Assembly (NCBI GenBank): GCA_019918135.1
Contig: WBZZ01004130.1
Span: 156,035 to 220,034, forward strand
DNA: 64,000 nt
Source of the DNA: Paulinella micropora
Lineage: Eukaryota; Cercozoa; Imbricatea; Euglyphida; Paulinellidae
Reading direction: 5' to 3'
The notes under the pieces were generated by a model. The model ran no database searches. It was not told the DNA's origin and saw nothing but the letters and a program-made list of their open reading frames with translations. This document shows, one piece after another, positions 16,706-26,760 of this stretch. The first letter of the stretch is position 1. Each line of letters begins with the position of its first letter. A program made the position numbers and the translations under genes.

Positions 16706-19210
16706 GAGTTGAATCCACGCCGCTAACGTTGGTTTCGTAGCACACGGTAGCCAGCGCCCCCCTGAGGAGGCTCTGACAATATAGGTCCGTGTGATTGTAC
16801 TGGTAGGTGTTGACTTTGCATTCTCTGGGGATGGGCGCTGGCTTGTTGGTTTGCGGCGGGGGGGATCGTGCAGGGGCCGTTACTTGGCTCTCTGCCTGGG
16901 GTGGTGGTGGTGGTGGTGGTGGTGGTGGAGGTGGTGGTAGTGGTGTGCTGCAGGTCCTGACAAAAAACCACGCCAAGCCGCCGGCGGGCGAGCTCCAGCC
17001 CGAACACACTGCAAACACGGGCAGGGTCTGGCGTAGCCTCTGTGCAACCCCCTCCCAGCCCCCCTCCCACCCCATGGCGCAGCAGGCCTGGTGGTCCAGC
17101 ACGAGCACAGCGCCGTCGCGCGAAACCAAGCGCCGGGCGTCAGGCGCAGCTGTGTCCCCCGGGCGCGGCAGGGGCGCTTCTTTGTGCTTCTGTCTCTTGC
17201 GCGGGACGTCGCTCTCGTCCCCCCTGGAGTGCTCCGACGTGCACCGCCGGCGCTTGTGCCCCCTGCCACGGCTAGGCCGGCGCTGCTCCCGGGCCTCTTC
17301 TTCCTCTTTCTCCTCCCGGCCGCTCTTGTCCTTGCTCCGGTGCTTTTTCTTTTTCTTTGTTTTCTTCTTCTGTTTCTTCTTCTTTTTCTTCTTCTTGGTC
17401 TTCCTTTTCGCGCTCTTCTCCTTGTCCTTCTTAGATAGGCATTTCTCCTTGTCCCTGTGCTTGCGCTTTTTCCTGTGTTTGGCCGGCGATTCACGCGGGG
17501 CGCCGTCGCCGTCGCCGAGGCCCTGGCCCTGGCCGAAGCTGAGCCCGCACAGGTCTAGGTCGGTGTCCTGCGCAAACAGAGCCAAGTCCGGGTATAGCTT
17601 GCCTATGGCGGTCAAGAAGGCGTGGTAGTCGGAGAAGCCTCGCAGGTCCGAGCAGAGGTCGATGGCGCTGCCTTGCTCAAAGAGCCGGGCAAAGTCTGGC
17701 GGCGGGCTCGTCCTGTCGAGAACACGCAGGTTTGCGCGTGCGTGCACGTTCAGGGAGCGCCAGCGCGCAACCTCCTCCGGCGTCCGCACCAGCCCCGTTA
17801 TCAGCAGGTCCTGGGCCTTGCACTGCAGTTTTGTGAGGGCCAGCACGCGCGGGTGCCCTTCCGTGGCGCGTATGGTGTTGGCGCCCGTGTGTCTTGTGTT
17901 AAGCGTAAGCTGGGTGCCCAGGTGGCCATAGGAGGAAGCCGCTACGCCCCCCACGGAATAACCAAAGTGCAGCCTGCTGGCCTGGAAACAGTGGAGTATT
18001 TGTTTGAGCAAGATCTCCAGGAGCGTGAGCGACAGTTTGTAGACGTGGCGCACGCGCCAGGCGGTGAGTTCCGAGGCGACGTAGGCCTGCGCGGTGGACC
18101 AGCATCTCTGGCCGGGGGTTTGGTAGATGTAGTGCAACGCCCGTTCGACGCAGAACCTGGCGCGCCTGTCGTGGTAGTGCTCCGGGCCGCCGCCGCCGCC
18201 GTCGTCGCCGCGTGCGCGGGGCGGCTGTGGGTGCGCTCGCCGGATCCGCTCGGCCAGCAAAGGCAGAGTGAAGGGGGCACGGGGTTGCCAGCTATGCCGC
18301 GCGCGTCCCTTGGACTCTTCCCAGGCTAGCTGCTCAAACAGCACCCCCGCCCTGCACAGGCGGAGACGTCCTTCCCGGGCGGCCGCCCCCCCGTCGCCGT
18401 CGTCGCCGCCGTCGTCGTGGCCGCCGGGCGCAAAGAGCTCCCAGGTGCGCTCGAGCAGGTCCCGGCAGGGCGCCCAGGGCTGGGGCTGGGGCTCGCTCGC
18501 CAGGCAGAGGTGGAGGTACGGGTGCCGGGCGCAGGGGGGCTGTTGCGGGTCTAGCCACAGGGCGCACAGTTCTGACTGGACGGGCCGCTTGGTGGCCCCG
18601 TCCAGAAGCCTCCCCGCAAAGTCGACGATTGTCTCCTGCCCCCGCACTACTAGGCCCGGGGGCAGAAAGCGCAGCCCTTGCAGCGCAAAGCTGAGCGTGT
18701 GCTGGAAGTGGCCGGTAGTAGCTACGGTGCGCACGTTGCGGCCTATCACCTCACGCGCAGAGACCATATGCCACGTAAAATCCCGCACCGACAGGCCGCC
18801 CAGGAACGAGCCCCGCACGTAGCCGCTGTCGGTCGGATCCTGCGGCCGCGAGAAGCAGCTGCGCCGTCCCTGCAGGCTAGGCACGATCAGCGCCTGCTCG
18901 TACAGGTGCAGCCCCGCCTGGGTCTCGAGCTGGCGCAGGTCATCGACGGAGCCCTTGGCGCCAGAGGCTACGCTGCTGCGGAGCCCGCGCTGGCGCTCTC
19001 CGCCCAGCGCCAGCCCGCGGGCGTAGCGCCGCTCCTGCGCAGATCTGGCTAGGGACTGCAGGGCCCGCAGGTAGCTTTCACACTCGGCACGGAAAGCATC
19101 TTCCCGTGCTTCCGCCGCCAGCATCCGTCGCCGCAGGTTCCTCTGCCGCGGCAGCCAAGAAAAAGAGCCCAGCCCGGCGGCCGCCCCCGCGAGTAGCGCG
19201 GTGGGGGGGG
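16700..19210 (-). pseudogene. RPB1-like RNA polymerase, segment E (trigger loop to jaw), with basic and polyproline insertions
   Basis: Trigger-loop region SGYVRGSFLGGLSVRDF followed by HMVSAREVIGRN (about 18.76-18.84 kb) matches ESRGFVENSYL.GL.P.EFFFH..GGREG. The later GTQLTLNTRHTGA (about 17.9 kb) matches the ATQMTLNTFH bridge motif. It then has a roughly 50-residue Lys/Arg-rich tract (about 17.33-17.49 kb), an acidic patch and a CCA-repeat polyproline (about 16.90-16.94 kb) before GVDST. The frame changes at both ends relative to segments D and F; the upstream change is at a G9-10 run (19201-19210). Codon positions are extremely GC-rich. Confidence 0.85.
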
Positions 19211-21123
19211 GGAGCTGTCGCGGCGCCCGCCGGCTCGCTCTCGAGCAAAGGACAGCGCCTGCCCACCCAGCGTTCCGGCCGGGGCAGGTGCTCCAGCTCG
19301 GCCAGGCTAACCGTGGTGCTGGTGCGCATGTTACACCACAAGACAAACACGCTGACGCAGTCCAGAAAGAACGCGGACCACTCGCAGCCATAGTCCGCGT
19401 AAAGGACCTTGACCAAGCTCAGGCAGCCCTGCCCGAGCCACGACTTTTGCCACCTGGCCGGGTCCCGCCAGACCGAGTCCGCGGCGCCGCCGCCCGCCGG
19501 CACCCAGGGCGGCACAAAGTCGGGCGGAAGAAACTTGGCTAGCACGTCCCAGACATTGCAACCCTCCCGCCCCGTCTGCTCGGGCAAGCCCAGCTGCGCG
19601 TTGCCGCGCGGCCGAGGCACCTTGCTCTCCAGCAGCGCAAATAACTCCAGCAACTCCTCGTACGAGAAACGCTCTCCCGCCTGTATCGCGTCCAACAGAA
19701 CCGCCAGGTTGTCCTGTGCCAGCTTGGCCACGTTCTCCCCGGCCGCGCGCGACGTGATCAAACGCGCCGAGCCCATGGTTTCTTCCGCCGACCACGCGTC
19801 TGGGTGGTCCTGCAGCGCTATCACCGTCAACACGTCCCCGTCGTTATCTCCATTAAAGGGTATTTCCTCTATCGGGTTCCGCGTGATGCAAAGCCGCTGC
19901 GGCAGCAGGGCGTCCGGGTTGCCTAGCCCCACACGTTGCTCATCGTACCGGGGCCGCACGCTCAGGCAGGACGGGGTCTCGTAATACATCCCCCGCTTGG
20001 GCAGCATCACCGTGAAGAGGCGCGTGCTCTGCGGGGACAACGTCGGCTGCCTGTTGATTACCACCTTGCTGCCCTCGACCAGGCTCATTTCCAGCACGTC
20101 GCCCTCCTCTATCCACGCAGAGTAAAAACCATCCAGTTCCTCCAGCCGGCAGCCCGGCGCATACTGCGTGGGGTTCAGTACATCCCAGCTCCGCTGGCCG
20201 GCCCTCTGCCGCGAGCCGGAGCTGGAGCTGGAGCGGGAGGAGGAGGCGGGGGAAGGCAACGACGCCGAATGCTGCTGCTTCTTCTTCCTCTTCCAGAGCA
20301 GGCCGACGCTGGGGTACACGTCCCCGTAAGCCAGGTCCGGGTTATGGTCCAGCATAGCCGCCACCTCCGAATCACCCTCCGGGGACGCCCGGGCCGTTCT
20401 CAGCCTCGCTTGCCATTCCTTCAACGCGGCGCGCGCGCGCTGCACCCCGTCCACCGCCTCCCGCACCGCCTCCAGGTTGTGCGGGCCGACGTACACTCGC
20501 TCGTACAGGCTCCGCAACAGGTCCAGCCCCAGCACCACGTGGCCCAGGGGGACCAACGCGTTGCAAATCAGCACCCCACGCCCCGAGTGATCCACACGTT
20601 TGCCCAGCCCGTTCTTCCGGAACTCTCCGTCCTTACGGCTCAGCAGCTCGCTCAGGTTGCGCGAGACCTGCGTCGCGTCTGCCGCCTGGGTGCCGCCCCC
20701 CGCCCCCTCTCCCCCCCCGCCGGCGGCCCCGCCCCGCCGACAGAACAGGGCGCTCCAGGAACGGTACGCCGCCAACAAAGTCTGCTGGTATTCCAGCGCC
20801 AGCTTGTCCTCCCGGCACTGCCCCGCCAGCAACAGTAGCTCTACTGCAGATGCGTAGCTGCCCGCCGCCAGGCGCCCCTGCTCCCACAGGTACTTCACCT
20901 CCCAGCCACAGCGCAAGAGGTCCACCGTCTGGTTGATGTTGTCCACCAGGTCCCGCCCGTAGTCCAGCAGCGCCTGGCGCCCATCCAGCGAGGCACGCAC
21001 CACCGGTAGCAGCGAGCGGCTCGGTGTCAGGCAAGCAAACCGAAACGCCCGGTACAAATCAGCCCTTAGCCTCAGCCTCTCGGCCGGCAGGCTCTGTCTA
21101 GCCAGCAGCGTGCGCCAGTACAT
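19200..21123 (-). pseudogene. RPB1-like RNA polymerase, segment D (active-site domain)
   Basis: Contains GKRVDHSGRGVL (for GKRVDFSARTVI), INRQPTLSPQST (for NRQPSLHKMS) and the catalytic FNGDNDGD (19834-19854), which keeps all three metal-binding Asp residues of NADFDGD while changing the residues between them. It continues into a funnel-like region (LVKVLYADYG). An insertion separates the NRQP motif from the catalytic loop. This segment is intact as a reading frame, but its ends shift frame into segments C and E. Confidence 0.88.
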
Positions 21124-21470
21124 CCGGCACCGGCACCGGCGACGAAGACGACGACGACGACGACGACGATGACGACGCCGCCGCCGCCCCTCTCGGGGCG
21201 CTCAGGTCGCCAAACCAACCCAGCCCGTACTGCTCGTCGCTCGTCTGCTCCAGCGCCAGCTTGCTGAAACTACACGGAAACGACAGTCCCTGCTGCTTGC
21301 GCACGAAAGGCTGCATACCCCCGCAACCACCGTGTTTCGCCGCGCACTCCAAAGAAATCCTCTTCTGTACTACCGTCGCCGACAACACACACTTGACAAT
21401 CAGGGCCCGCAGCTCTTCGGGGCAACAACCGGTTCCGGGGGTCCTTTCGCAACCTACGCACCGACAGCGG
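21098..21470 (-). pseudogene. RPB1-like RNA polymerase, segment C (clamp zinc loop)
   Basis: Encodes CAAKHGGCGGMQPFVRK, equivalent to the HGGCG..QP zinc loop of eukaryotic RPB1 clamps, then a serine-rich tract and a stop at 21098 where frame D takes over. It joins segment B by a one-base frame change at about 21.44-21.48 kb. Confidence 0.75.
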
Positions 21471-21944
21471 TTCCTCCAGCGCCTCTTCCACCTCGCCCTC
21501 TGCCGAACGCTCCTTGTCGCGCGCGCGCAGCTTGGCCACCAGCTCACCCAACAACGCCAACCTCCGCTCGCACGCCTGCTGCGCCTCCTTCAGCGCCGGC
21601 GCCTGCTCTAGCTGAGCCTGCTCCGCCGGCGGCAGGTCGCGCACGAATCGCCGGGGGGGCCCGTTTACCCGCCGGTTCATCCCCAGAAACGCCAGGCGCT
21701 GCAGCCGCTGCAACAGGCTCTCGCGCAGGGCCTGCTCCCGCACCCACAGATGCACCGTCGCCGTCAGGTTATGACCCACCAGCCCCAGCTGCAACACCTC
21801 CAACACCTGCTCGCTCCGCACCAGCAAACATTCCAGGGCCCACGCCGCCAGACGCTCCGCGTCTCTCTTCTCGGACGCGACCCGCTTCGACACCAACTCG
21901 CTAGCCCGGCGCCAACCATCATACGCCCGCTGCGACCCCGCCTG
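21440..21944 (-). pseudogene. RPB1-like RNA polymerase, segment B (clamp coiled coil)
   Basis: Same frame as segment A, separated only by an in-frame TGA at 21945-21947; the frame is open without interruption from 21944. Helical, Arg/Ala/Leu-rich, containing NRRVNGPPRRFVRDLPP. Clamp region by position; sequence similarity is low here. Confidence 0.65.
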
Positions 21945-22652
21945 TCACAGGCTGGGCGACGCAGGGCTGGCCGCCAACTCCACCACCGCCTCTTCCCTCA
22001 ACAAATTCAGTCGCAAACTCTCGTCCCAGTACGCCAGGCGCGCTACCGAACTCCGCGAATAGTCCGCCTCCTGGAACAGCTCGGCCGCCTGTTTTCGCAG
22101 CTCGCCACGCACATCCCCCACCGGCGGCTGGGCACTCTGAAACAGGCGCCGCCGGTGCGCCACACCACTCATCAGCCCCCAAGACTCGCGCACCCCCTCC
22201 GCCTCTGCCTCTGTCAACACCGACGCCCCCCCCGGGGCACGCGCCGCCCACATCTTACCGCCCACATGCGGGACACCCGTCTCCCACAAAAAGGCCCCGC
22301 AGTGCTTGCAAATCATCGTCAGCGCCTGGTGCACCGTCCGTGCAAACTGAGGCAGCAAGAACGGCTCTGGAAACTCCAGATGGGGCGAGTGTCCCGGACA
22401 TCTCAGCAGGTTCCCGTCACACAAGTTGCACATCAGCGTATGCGGCTCCACGGACAAGCTCGCATCCCCGTACGTAAACGACGAGTCTCGCGCGTTGCCC
22501 CCCGACAGACACCCCGTCGACACGTCTCGTATGTCCTTGTCCGTCGCCAGCTCCGCTTCAACTACCAGCTGCGGACCATCGCTATGCCTCACTACCTTGG
22601 CACCACTCCAAACGGCTGGCTGCCACGCCTGGCGTAGCTGCCGTTGCTCCAT
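21945..22652 (-). pseudogene. RPB1-like RNA polymerase, segment A (N-terminal clamp)
   Basis: Starts MEQRQLRQAW. Contains the RPB1 N-terminal zinc motif C-x2-C-x6-C-x2-H (MCNLCDGNLLRCPGHSPHLE) followed by ICKHCG, the standard CxxC...CPGHxGHIxL...CxxC arrangement. It ends in an in-frame TGA at 21945. The polymerase locus as a whole (16216-22652) would encode about 2,100 residues and spans six segments joined by one stop and four frame changes. Confidence 0.85.
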
Positions 22653-22712
22653 GGCGCCGAACGAGGGAAAGTCTGAATTGGAAACTCGGGCTCGGAGCGG
22701 AAAATAAAACAG

Positions 22713-22930
22713 TCAAGGAGCCAGCTTTGGCACTCGTGTTTTTTTTTGGGGGGGGGGGGGAGAGGGAGAGGAAGGAAGAGGGAAAGGTAGGTGGCGGTGG
22801 AGATGCGGGGGAGGGGGGATGAGGGGAAAGGGAGGTGGCGGTGGAGATGTGGGACGGGAAAGGGGAAGGGGGAGGTGGCGGTGGAGAGAGGAGGGGGGGG
22901 GGGAAGAAAGAGCCAGGGGGGGTAAATGCA
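22713..22930. repeat. G-rich low-complexity tract upstream of RPB1-like locus
   Basis: Purine-rich G runs with a repeated ggaggtggcggtggagat motif (three or four copies). No coding signal; the short ORFs across it are repeat-encoded. The remaining sequence to 23056 is also low complexity. Confidence 0.7.
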
Positions 22931-23056
22931 ATGACAGAGGAAAAAATTTGCGAATTTAATTACAACGTTTTTTTCTCTTCCTTCCTCCCCCTGCCCTCCC
23001 CCCTCCTTTGTTTGGGAGGAGGAGAGAGGGGGGGCTTGGCTTGCTCGTCGAAAGCC

Positions 23057-23932
23057 CTAGTGTGTCCCCTGGATGTAAACCTTGCTGCGGTCCTGTTTGT
23101 TCGTGCCGACCAACACAAAGTACGTTTCATCGGCTCTTTGATTGGTCGGCAGGTCTGGCAGCGCCTCTTCGCTCTCCTCTTCTTCCCCCTCGTCAGTCAA
23201 ATGCATAGTCCCAGCTAGTACATGTACCTTTACCGTACTGTTTTGCAACCAATTTATGCTGTAGGTATAGCTTTCGCCCAGGCGCTCACTGACCTGCTTA
23301 TACACCGTATTGGACAACGAAAACGCGCTCGACGCGCAGTACAGCCTGTAGCGAATTATATTTCGGTAGTGAACCAACGGCACGGGCAGCAGCAGCACCA
23401 GAGGAAACTGCAGCAGGCGGGGCGTCTTCCAACTCCGGTCGACGCGCCACAGACGCAGCTCCTCCTCGGCTTCGGTTATGGCAGCTCGTAGCACCGGCGA
23501 CAGGGCCGACAGACAGCTGTACCCAAAGTTGCCGCAGCCCTTGCTGGGGTCGAAAAACCTCTTCACGTCCCATGTTCCCCCATCGCCCAGGCTTTCTGCT
23601 TCGTTACTTGGATTCCACCAGCTCGAGCGTTGCATCGCGTGGTAGCCCTCCCGCCGACGAGAGGTAATCAGGTATGTAAGAGAATCCACAAATGAAATAT
23701 AAGACAGGGAAAGCTGCTTGTGGCTGCCTTCGCTCCGCAGCCTTCTCAGTAACCATTCGATATTGGCGGGTGTGCGGGCGGGCCTGTCCGTCCCTGCCGT
23801 CCCCCCCGCCGAGGACGATCCTGCGCCTCTCGCGCTGCTGCTGCTGCTAGAGGGAAAAAAGGACGAAGAGGCGGAAGAGGAAGAGGAAGAACCCCGCGCG
23901 CTACTGCCGTCAAGACCCAGCAGCTGTTCCAT
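23057..23932 (-). CDS. Unknown GC-block protein
   Basis: 291 residues from MEQLLGLDGSS; the upstream in-frame extension is microsatellite (Tyr-Ile-His-Thr repeats) and is not counted. A Ser/Gly-rich N-terminal tract is followed by a compact region with many Trp/Tyr residues (WWNPSNEAESLGDGG, then YRNIIRYRLYCASSAF). It ends near an acidic EGEEEESEEALPD stretch. No domain recognised. Same strand as the polymerase locus. Confidence 0.6.
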   Translation of the reverse strand: MEQLLGLDGSSARGSSSSSSASSSFFPSSSSSSARGAGSSSAGGTAGTDRPARTPANIEWLLRRLRSEGSHKQLSLSYISFVDSLTYLITSRRREGYHAMQRSSWWNPSNEAESLGDGGTWDVKRFFDPSKGCGNFGYSCLSALSPVLRAAITEAEEELRLWRVDRSWKTPRLLQFPLVLLLPVPLVHYRNIIRYRLYCASSAFSLSNTVYKQVSERLGESYTYSINWLQNSTVKVHVLAGTMHLTDEGEEEESEEALPDLPTNQRADETYFVLVGTNKQDRSKVYIQGTH

Positions 23933-23989
23933 GTGTGCACAAAATAAAAAGTACCCTTTGTTTGGCGGGGGTGAAGGAGAGATGCATGC

Positions 23990-24019
23990 GTATGTATGTA
24001 TGTACGCATGTATGCATGC

Positions 24020-24051
<32 letters not shown>

Positions 24052-24172
24052 TTACGTATGTATGCATGTATGTATGCATGTATGTATGTATGTATGTATG
24101 TATATATGCATGCGTGTATGTATGTATGTATGTATGTATGTATGTATGTATGTATGTATGTATGTATGTGTG
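23990..24172. repeat. (ATGT)n / (ACAT)n microsatellite
   Basis: About 180 bp of imperfect then perfect ATGT units separating the minus-strand and plus-strand gene sets of the GC block. ORFs across it are artefacts. The same motif class fills host lectin introns at 61.1-62.2 kb, linking the block to the host chromosome. 24173-24405 is pyrimidine-rich with no gene. Confidence 0.95.
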
Positions 24173-24405
24173 TGGCCACAAAAGCAAGAGGCTTCTTATA
24201 AAAAATCAAGCACTTTAGCTTTTAGCCTAGCTCTCGTCCCTTCTCCCGCGCTCTCTCTCTGCCCCCGGCCCCTTCCCCCGTCCCCCGTCCCCTCCCTTCC
24301 CCATTTACTCTTGTCTTACACTGGCCCCTCCTCCCCCCTCCTCTCTGTCTCTTTTCCCGAGGAAGAAAAAACTAAGAAGCCCTTAACAAAATAGAAAGAG
24401 AGAAA

Positions 24406-25965
24406 ATGTACCAGCTACCGCTGCCCCCCCAAAGCTTCACCGAGGACGACCCATCGCTCAAGCCCGCCGAAGCTAAGCTTTTGCTTAGCGTAGCTCACAA
24501 GCAACTGCGCGGATGCTTGGACGGTACGGACGCCCCTGCTCCCCCCGGCAGTGCTCTCTGCGTCAAGCTAGGCACTGCTCTGCTGCGACATTACGCTTCG
24601 AGTTATAACGTGGGCCATCCGCGGGTTCGGCTCGACCTGGTGGCCTCCCCCTCATACCTGCCGCCAATTCGCACAGTAGGTCTCTGCCACCTGATTTGTT
24701 GGGCTCTGAGCGCCTCCTACATGTTTGAACATCATTGGAAAAAGCGCCCACTGCGCGACCAGCCCCTGCTTTCTACTACTAGCAGTACGGAGGCAGCTAC
24801 TGGGATCGCGCTAGAGCTCAGCAAGTGGGGCAAGTGTCTTTGCGCTTTAGCGGACAGAGGCGAGCCTACGCCCCAGGACCTCGCCGGCCTGCCCCTTCCT
24901 GCGTCCCAGATCCTGTGCGCGCGGATGGAAAGGGACACAATCCTGTGCAAGTTACGACAAGAGGGGCACAGTAGTCTTCTGCCCTCCTCTGCCGGGGAGC
25001 TCGTCGCACCCCACCCCCTAGCGATTTGGTTCAGGACATACATGCTCGACACCGCCTGGGCGGGGCTGCAGCACTGCTTTTGGCGCCTATGTGCGCTTTT
25101 GTGGTTGACTCCCGATCTAGCGCAGGCAACAACCCAGATCGCCCCAGCATTAGAGACGCTCACGAATTGGTACACATTTCTCGCTTCATGGTCCGCGCTT
25201 CTGGGGCATGCCCGGCCGCCGAATTGGGCACCTTTTCTAGGCGAGCGTGCCGACCTCAGCGCACCGGCTTTCCTCAAGCGGCTGGGCCTGCCAAAAAGTC
25301 CGGACATCACTGAAGGCGTTATCAAGAGATGGCAGGATGTCTGTTGTGCCCAAAATCTCGCGGGGTCCGCAAGAGAAAATTACGCGACAATTTTTGGTGA
25401 GCTTGCACTCACTCAACTCAGACCTACTGCGATATTTCAGAAGATCGCGACGTCTGCTAGTAGTAGACGGGAAGCCCTGCTTAGACTCACCGAGCGATCC
25501 AGGCCCAACGTCGCGGAAGTCTTGCGCCTAGGCGATTTGTCCGCTGCTAGCCCTCACGATCCCTTGGATGAGCTAGTCCTGTCGATCGTGCAAGAGGGTG
25601 TTTACTTGTCCCATAGAGCAGACGTCCTAGCCCCCCTGCTCTATTTCCCAACTAATTTCACTGCCTTACACCAGCTCCCTCGCACGAAGCTCACCACGCA
25701 GAAAATGACACCCAGCATGAGAATAGTGAGGCCCTCCTTGATCGCATGGGCCGGGTTTTGGTTTGTCTACGAACCTTCGCCTCTTCATGTAACAGCCTGC
25801 GCCTCTTTTGCAGAGGCATGGTCCTACTGGGGCGCTTTGCTCTTAAGGGGTGGTTGTCAGGGACGTCTTCCAAATGGCAATCTGTTCTTGCAAAAGGGAG
25901 TTCCAGGCTTTGATTTTTTTTTGCAGGTTAGAAATGGGGCAAGCGCTTCTGCTGCAAATATCTAG
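24406..25965 (+). CDS. Unknown 519-residue GC-block protein
   Basis: Uninterrupted ORF starting MYQLPLPPQS after a run of A-rich sequence (aaaatagaaagagagaaaATG). Leu/Ala-rich and helical, with several cysteines and tryptophans; no signal peptide and no motif that I recognise. The long open frame in GC-rich DNA with several dense antisense stops supports coding. It is first in the rightward gene set. Confidence 0.65.
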   Translation: MYQLPLPPQSFTEDDPSLKPAEAKLLLSVAHKQLRGCLDGTDAPAPPGSALCVKLGTALLRHYASSYNVGHPRVRLDLVASPSYLPPIRTVGLCHLICWALSASYMFEHHWKKRPLRDQPLLSTTSSTEAATGIALELSKWGKCLCALADRGEPTPQDLAGLPLPASQILCARMERDTILCKLRQEGHSSLLPSSAGELVAPHPLAIWFRTYMLDTAWAGLQHCFWRLCALLWLTPDLAQATTQIAPALETLTNWYTFLASWSALLGHARPPNWAPFLGERADLSAPAFLKRLGLPKSPDITEGVIKRWQDVCCAQNLAGSARENYATIFGELALTQLRPTAIFQKIATSASSRREALLRLTERSRPNVAEVLRLGDLSAASPHDPLDELVLSIVQEGVYLSHRADVLAPLLYFPTNFTALHQLPRTKLTTQKMTPSMRIVRPSLIAWAGFWFVYEPSPLHVTACASFAEAWSYWGALLLRGGCQGRLPNGNLFLQKGVPGFDFFLQVRNGASASAANI

Positions 25966-26760
25966 TTTTATTAATAAGCTTTTTATTAAAGAAATGTTTC
26001 GAGTTAATAATATATCCTTCTCTCCTTGTATTGACTTGATTTCTTTTAATAGTTTTTTTGGATTCACAACGCTTCTTCTTCCTCCTGCCAGGGTGGCAGC
26101 TCGTGCAAGATTGACGACACCCTGACAAGAGGCTTATTTTTATCTTGTTGTACTCGTGTTCCCACACATAAAACACGCGGCACGGGGCAAGCTGCCCCCC
26201 GCCCCCTTTCCCCCCTCCCCTCTTTTCTCTCTCCCTAAAAAGGGAGGAGATGAGGAAAGGGAAGGGCGGAAGACGGGGGGGGGGGGGGGAGAGAACGGGG
26301 GAAAGGAGAGGAGAAAAAGAGGGGATCACACCCCTCCCCCCTCCTTTCCTTTTCTTATTCTTCTCTCCCCCCCCCCCCTCTCCCAACCCCAACGAGAGGG
26401 AGAGGGAAAGAGAGGGGGGGGGGGAGTGGTATCAGAGGAGAGGTTTTGACACACCCAAAACATGGAGAGAGGAGGCGGGGCGCCCCCGTCATTTCTCTTG
26501 TTCTCTTCCTCCCCTCGCCCTTTTCCTCCCTCGCCCACCCCCCTCCCCTCCTTCTCCTTCTCCCTTCCCCCGGTGTCCTGAAGGGGGGGCACCCCTCTCT
26601 AATCTACAACCCCCCCCCCCTGCCATCTCCCTTTTTTTTGGATCCCCTCCCTCACAAACCCAGAACAAATAACAACCACACGAAACAATAACGAAGCAGA
26701 GGATAAAGAGGCTTCCTCCCACCCAACTCACTTTTTGTCTTGCGTTTCTTGGCATTTCTT
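25966..26760. other. Gene-free, low-complexity spacer
   Basis: Contains an AT-rich stretch with tattaataagctttttatta just after the preceding stop, a copy of tttttgGATTCACAA(C/T)GCTTCTTCTTCC that recurs at 30842-30866, and then long poly-purine/poly-pyrimidine tracts (26200-26640). No gene seen. Confidence 0.6.

Noticed and set aside
16807-20838. Long plus-strand ORFs opposite the RNA polymerase locus
   Set aside because: GC-rich antisense shadows; the conserved RPB1 motifs are on the minus strand.
21945-21947. In-frame TGA taken as evidence of a TGA=Trp genetic code
   Set aside because: Only one such site, many genes here end in TGA, and the same locus has frame changes; decay or error is simpler.
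23910-24209. Tyr-Ile-His-Thr repeat ORFs
   Set aside because: Product of the ATGT microsatellite; the true start of the adjacent gene is placed at 23932.
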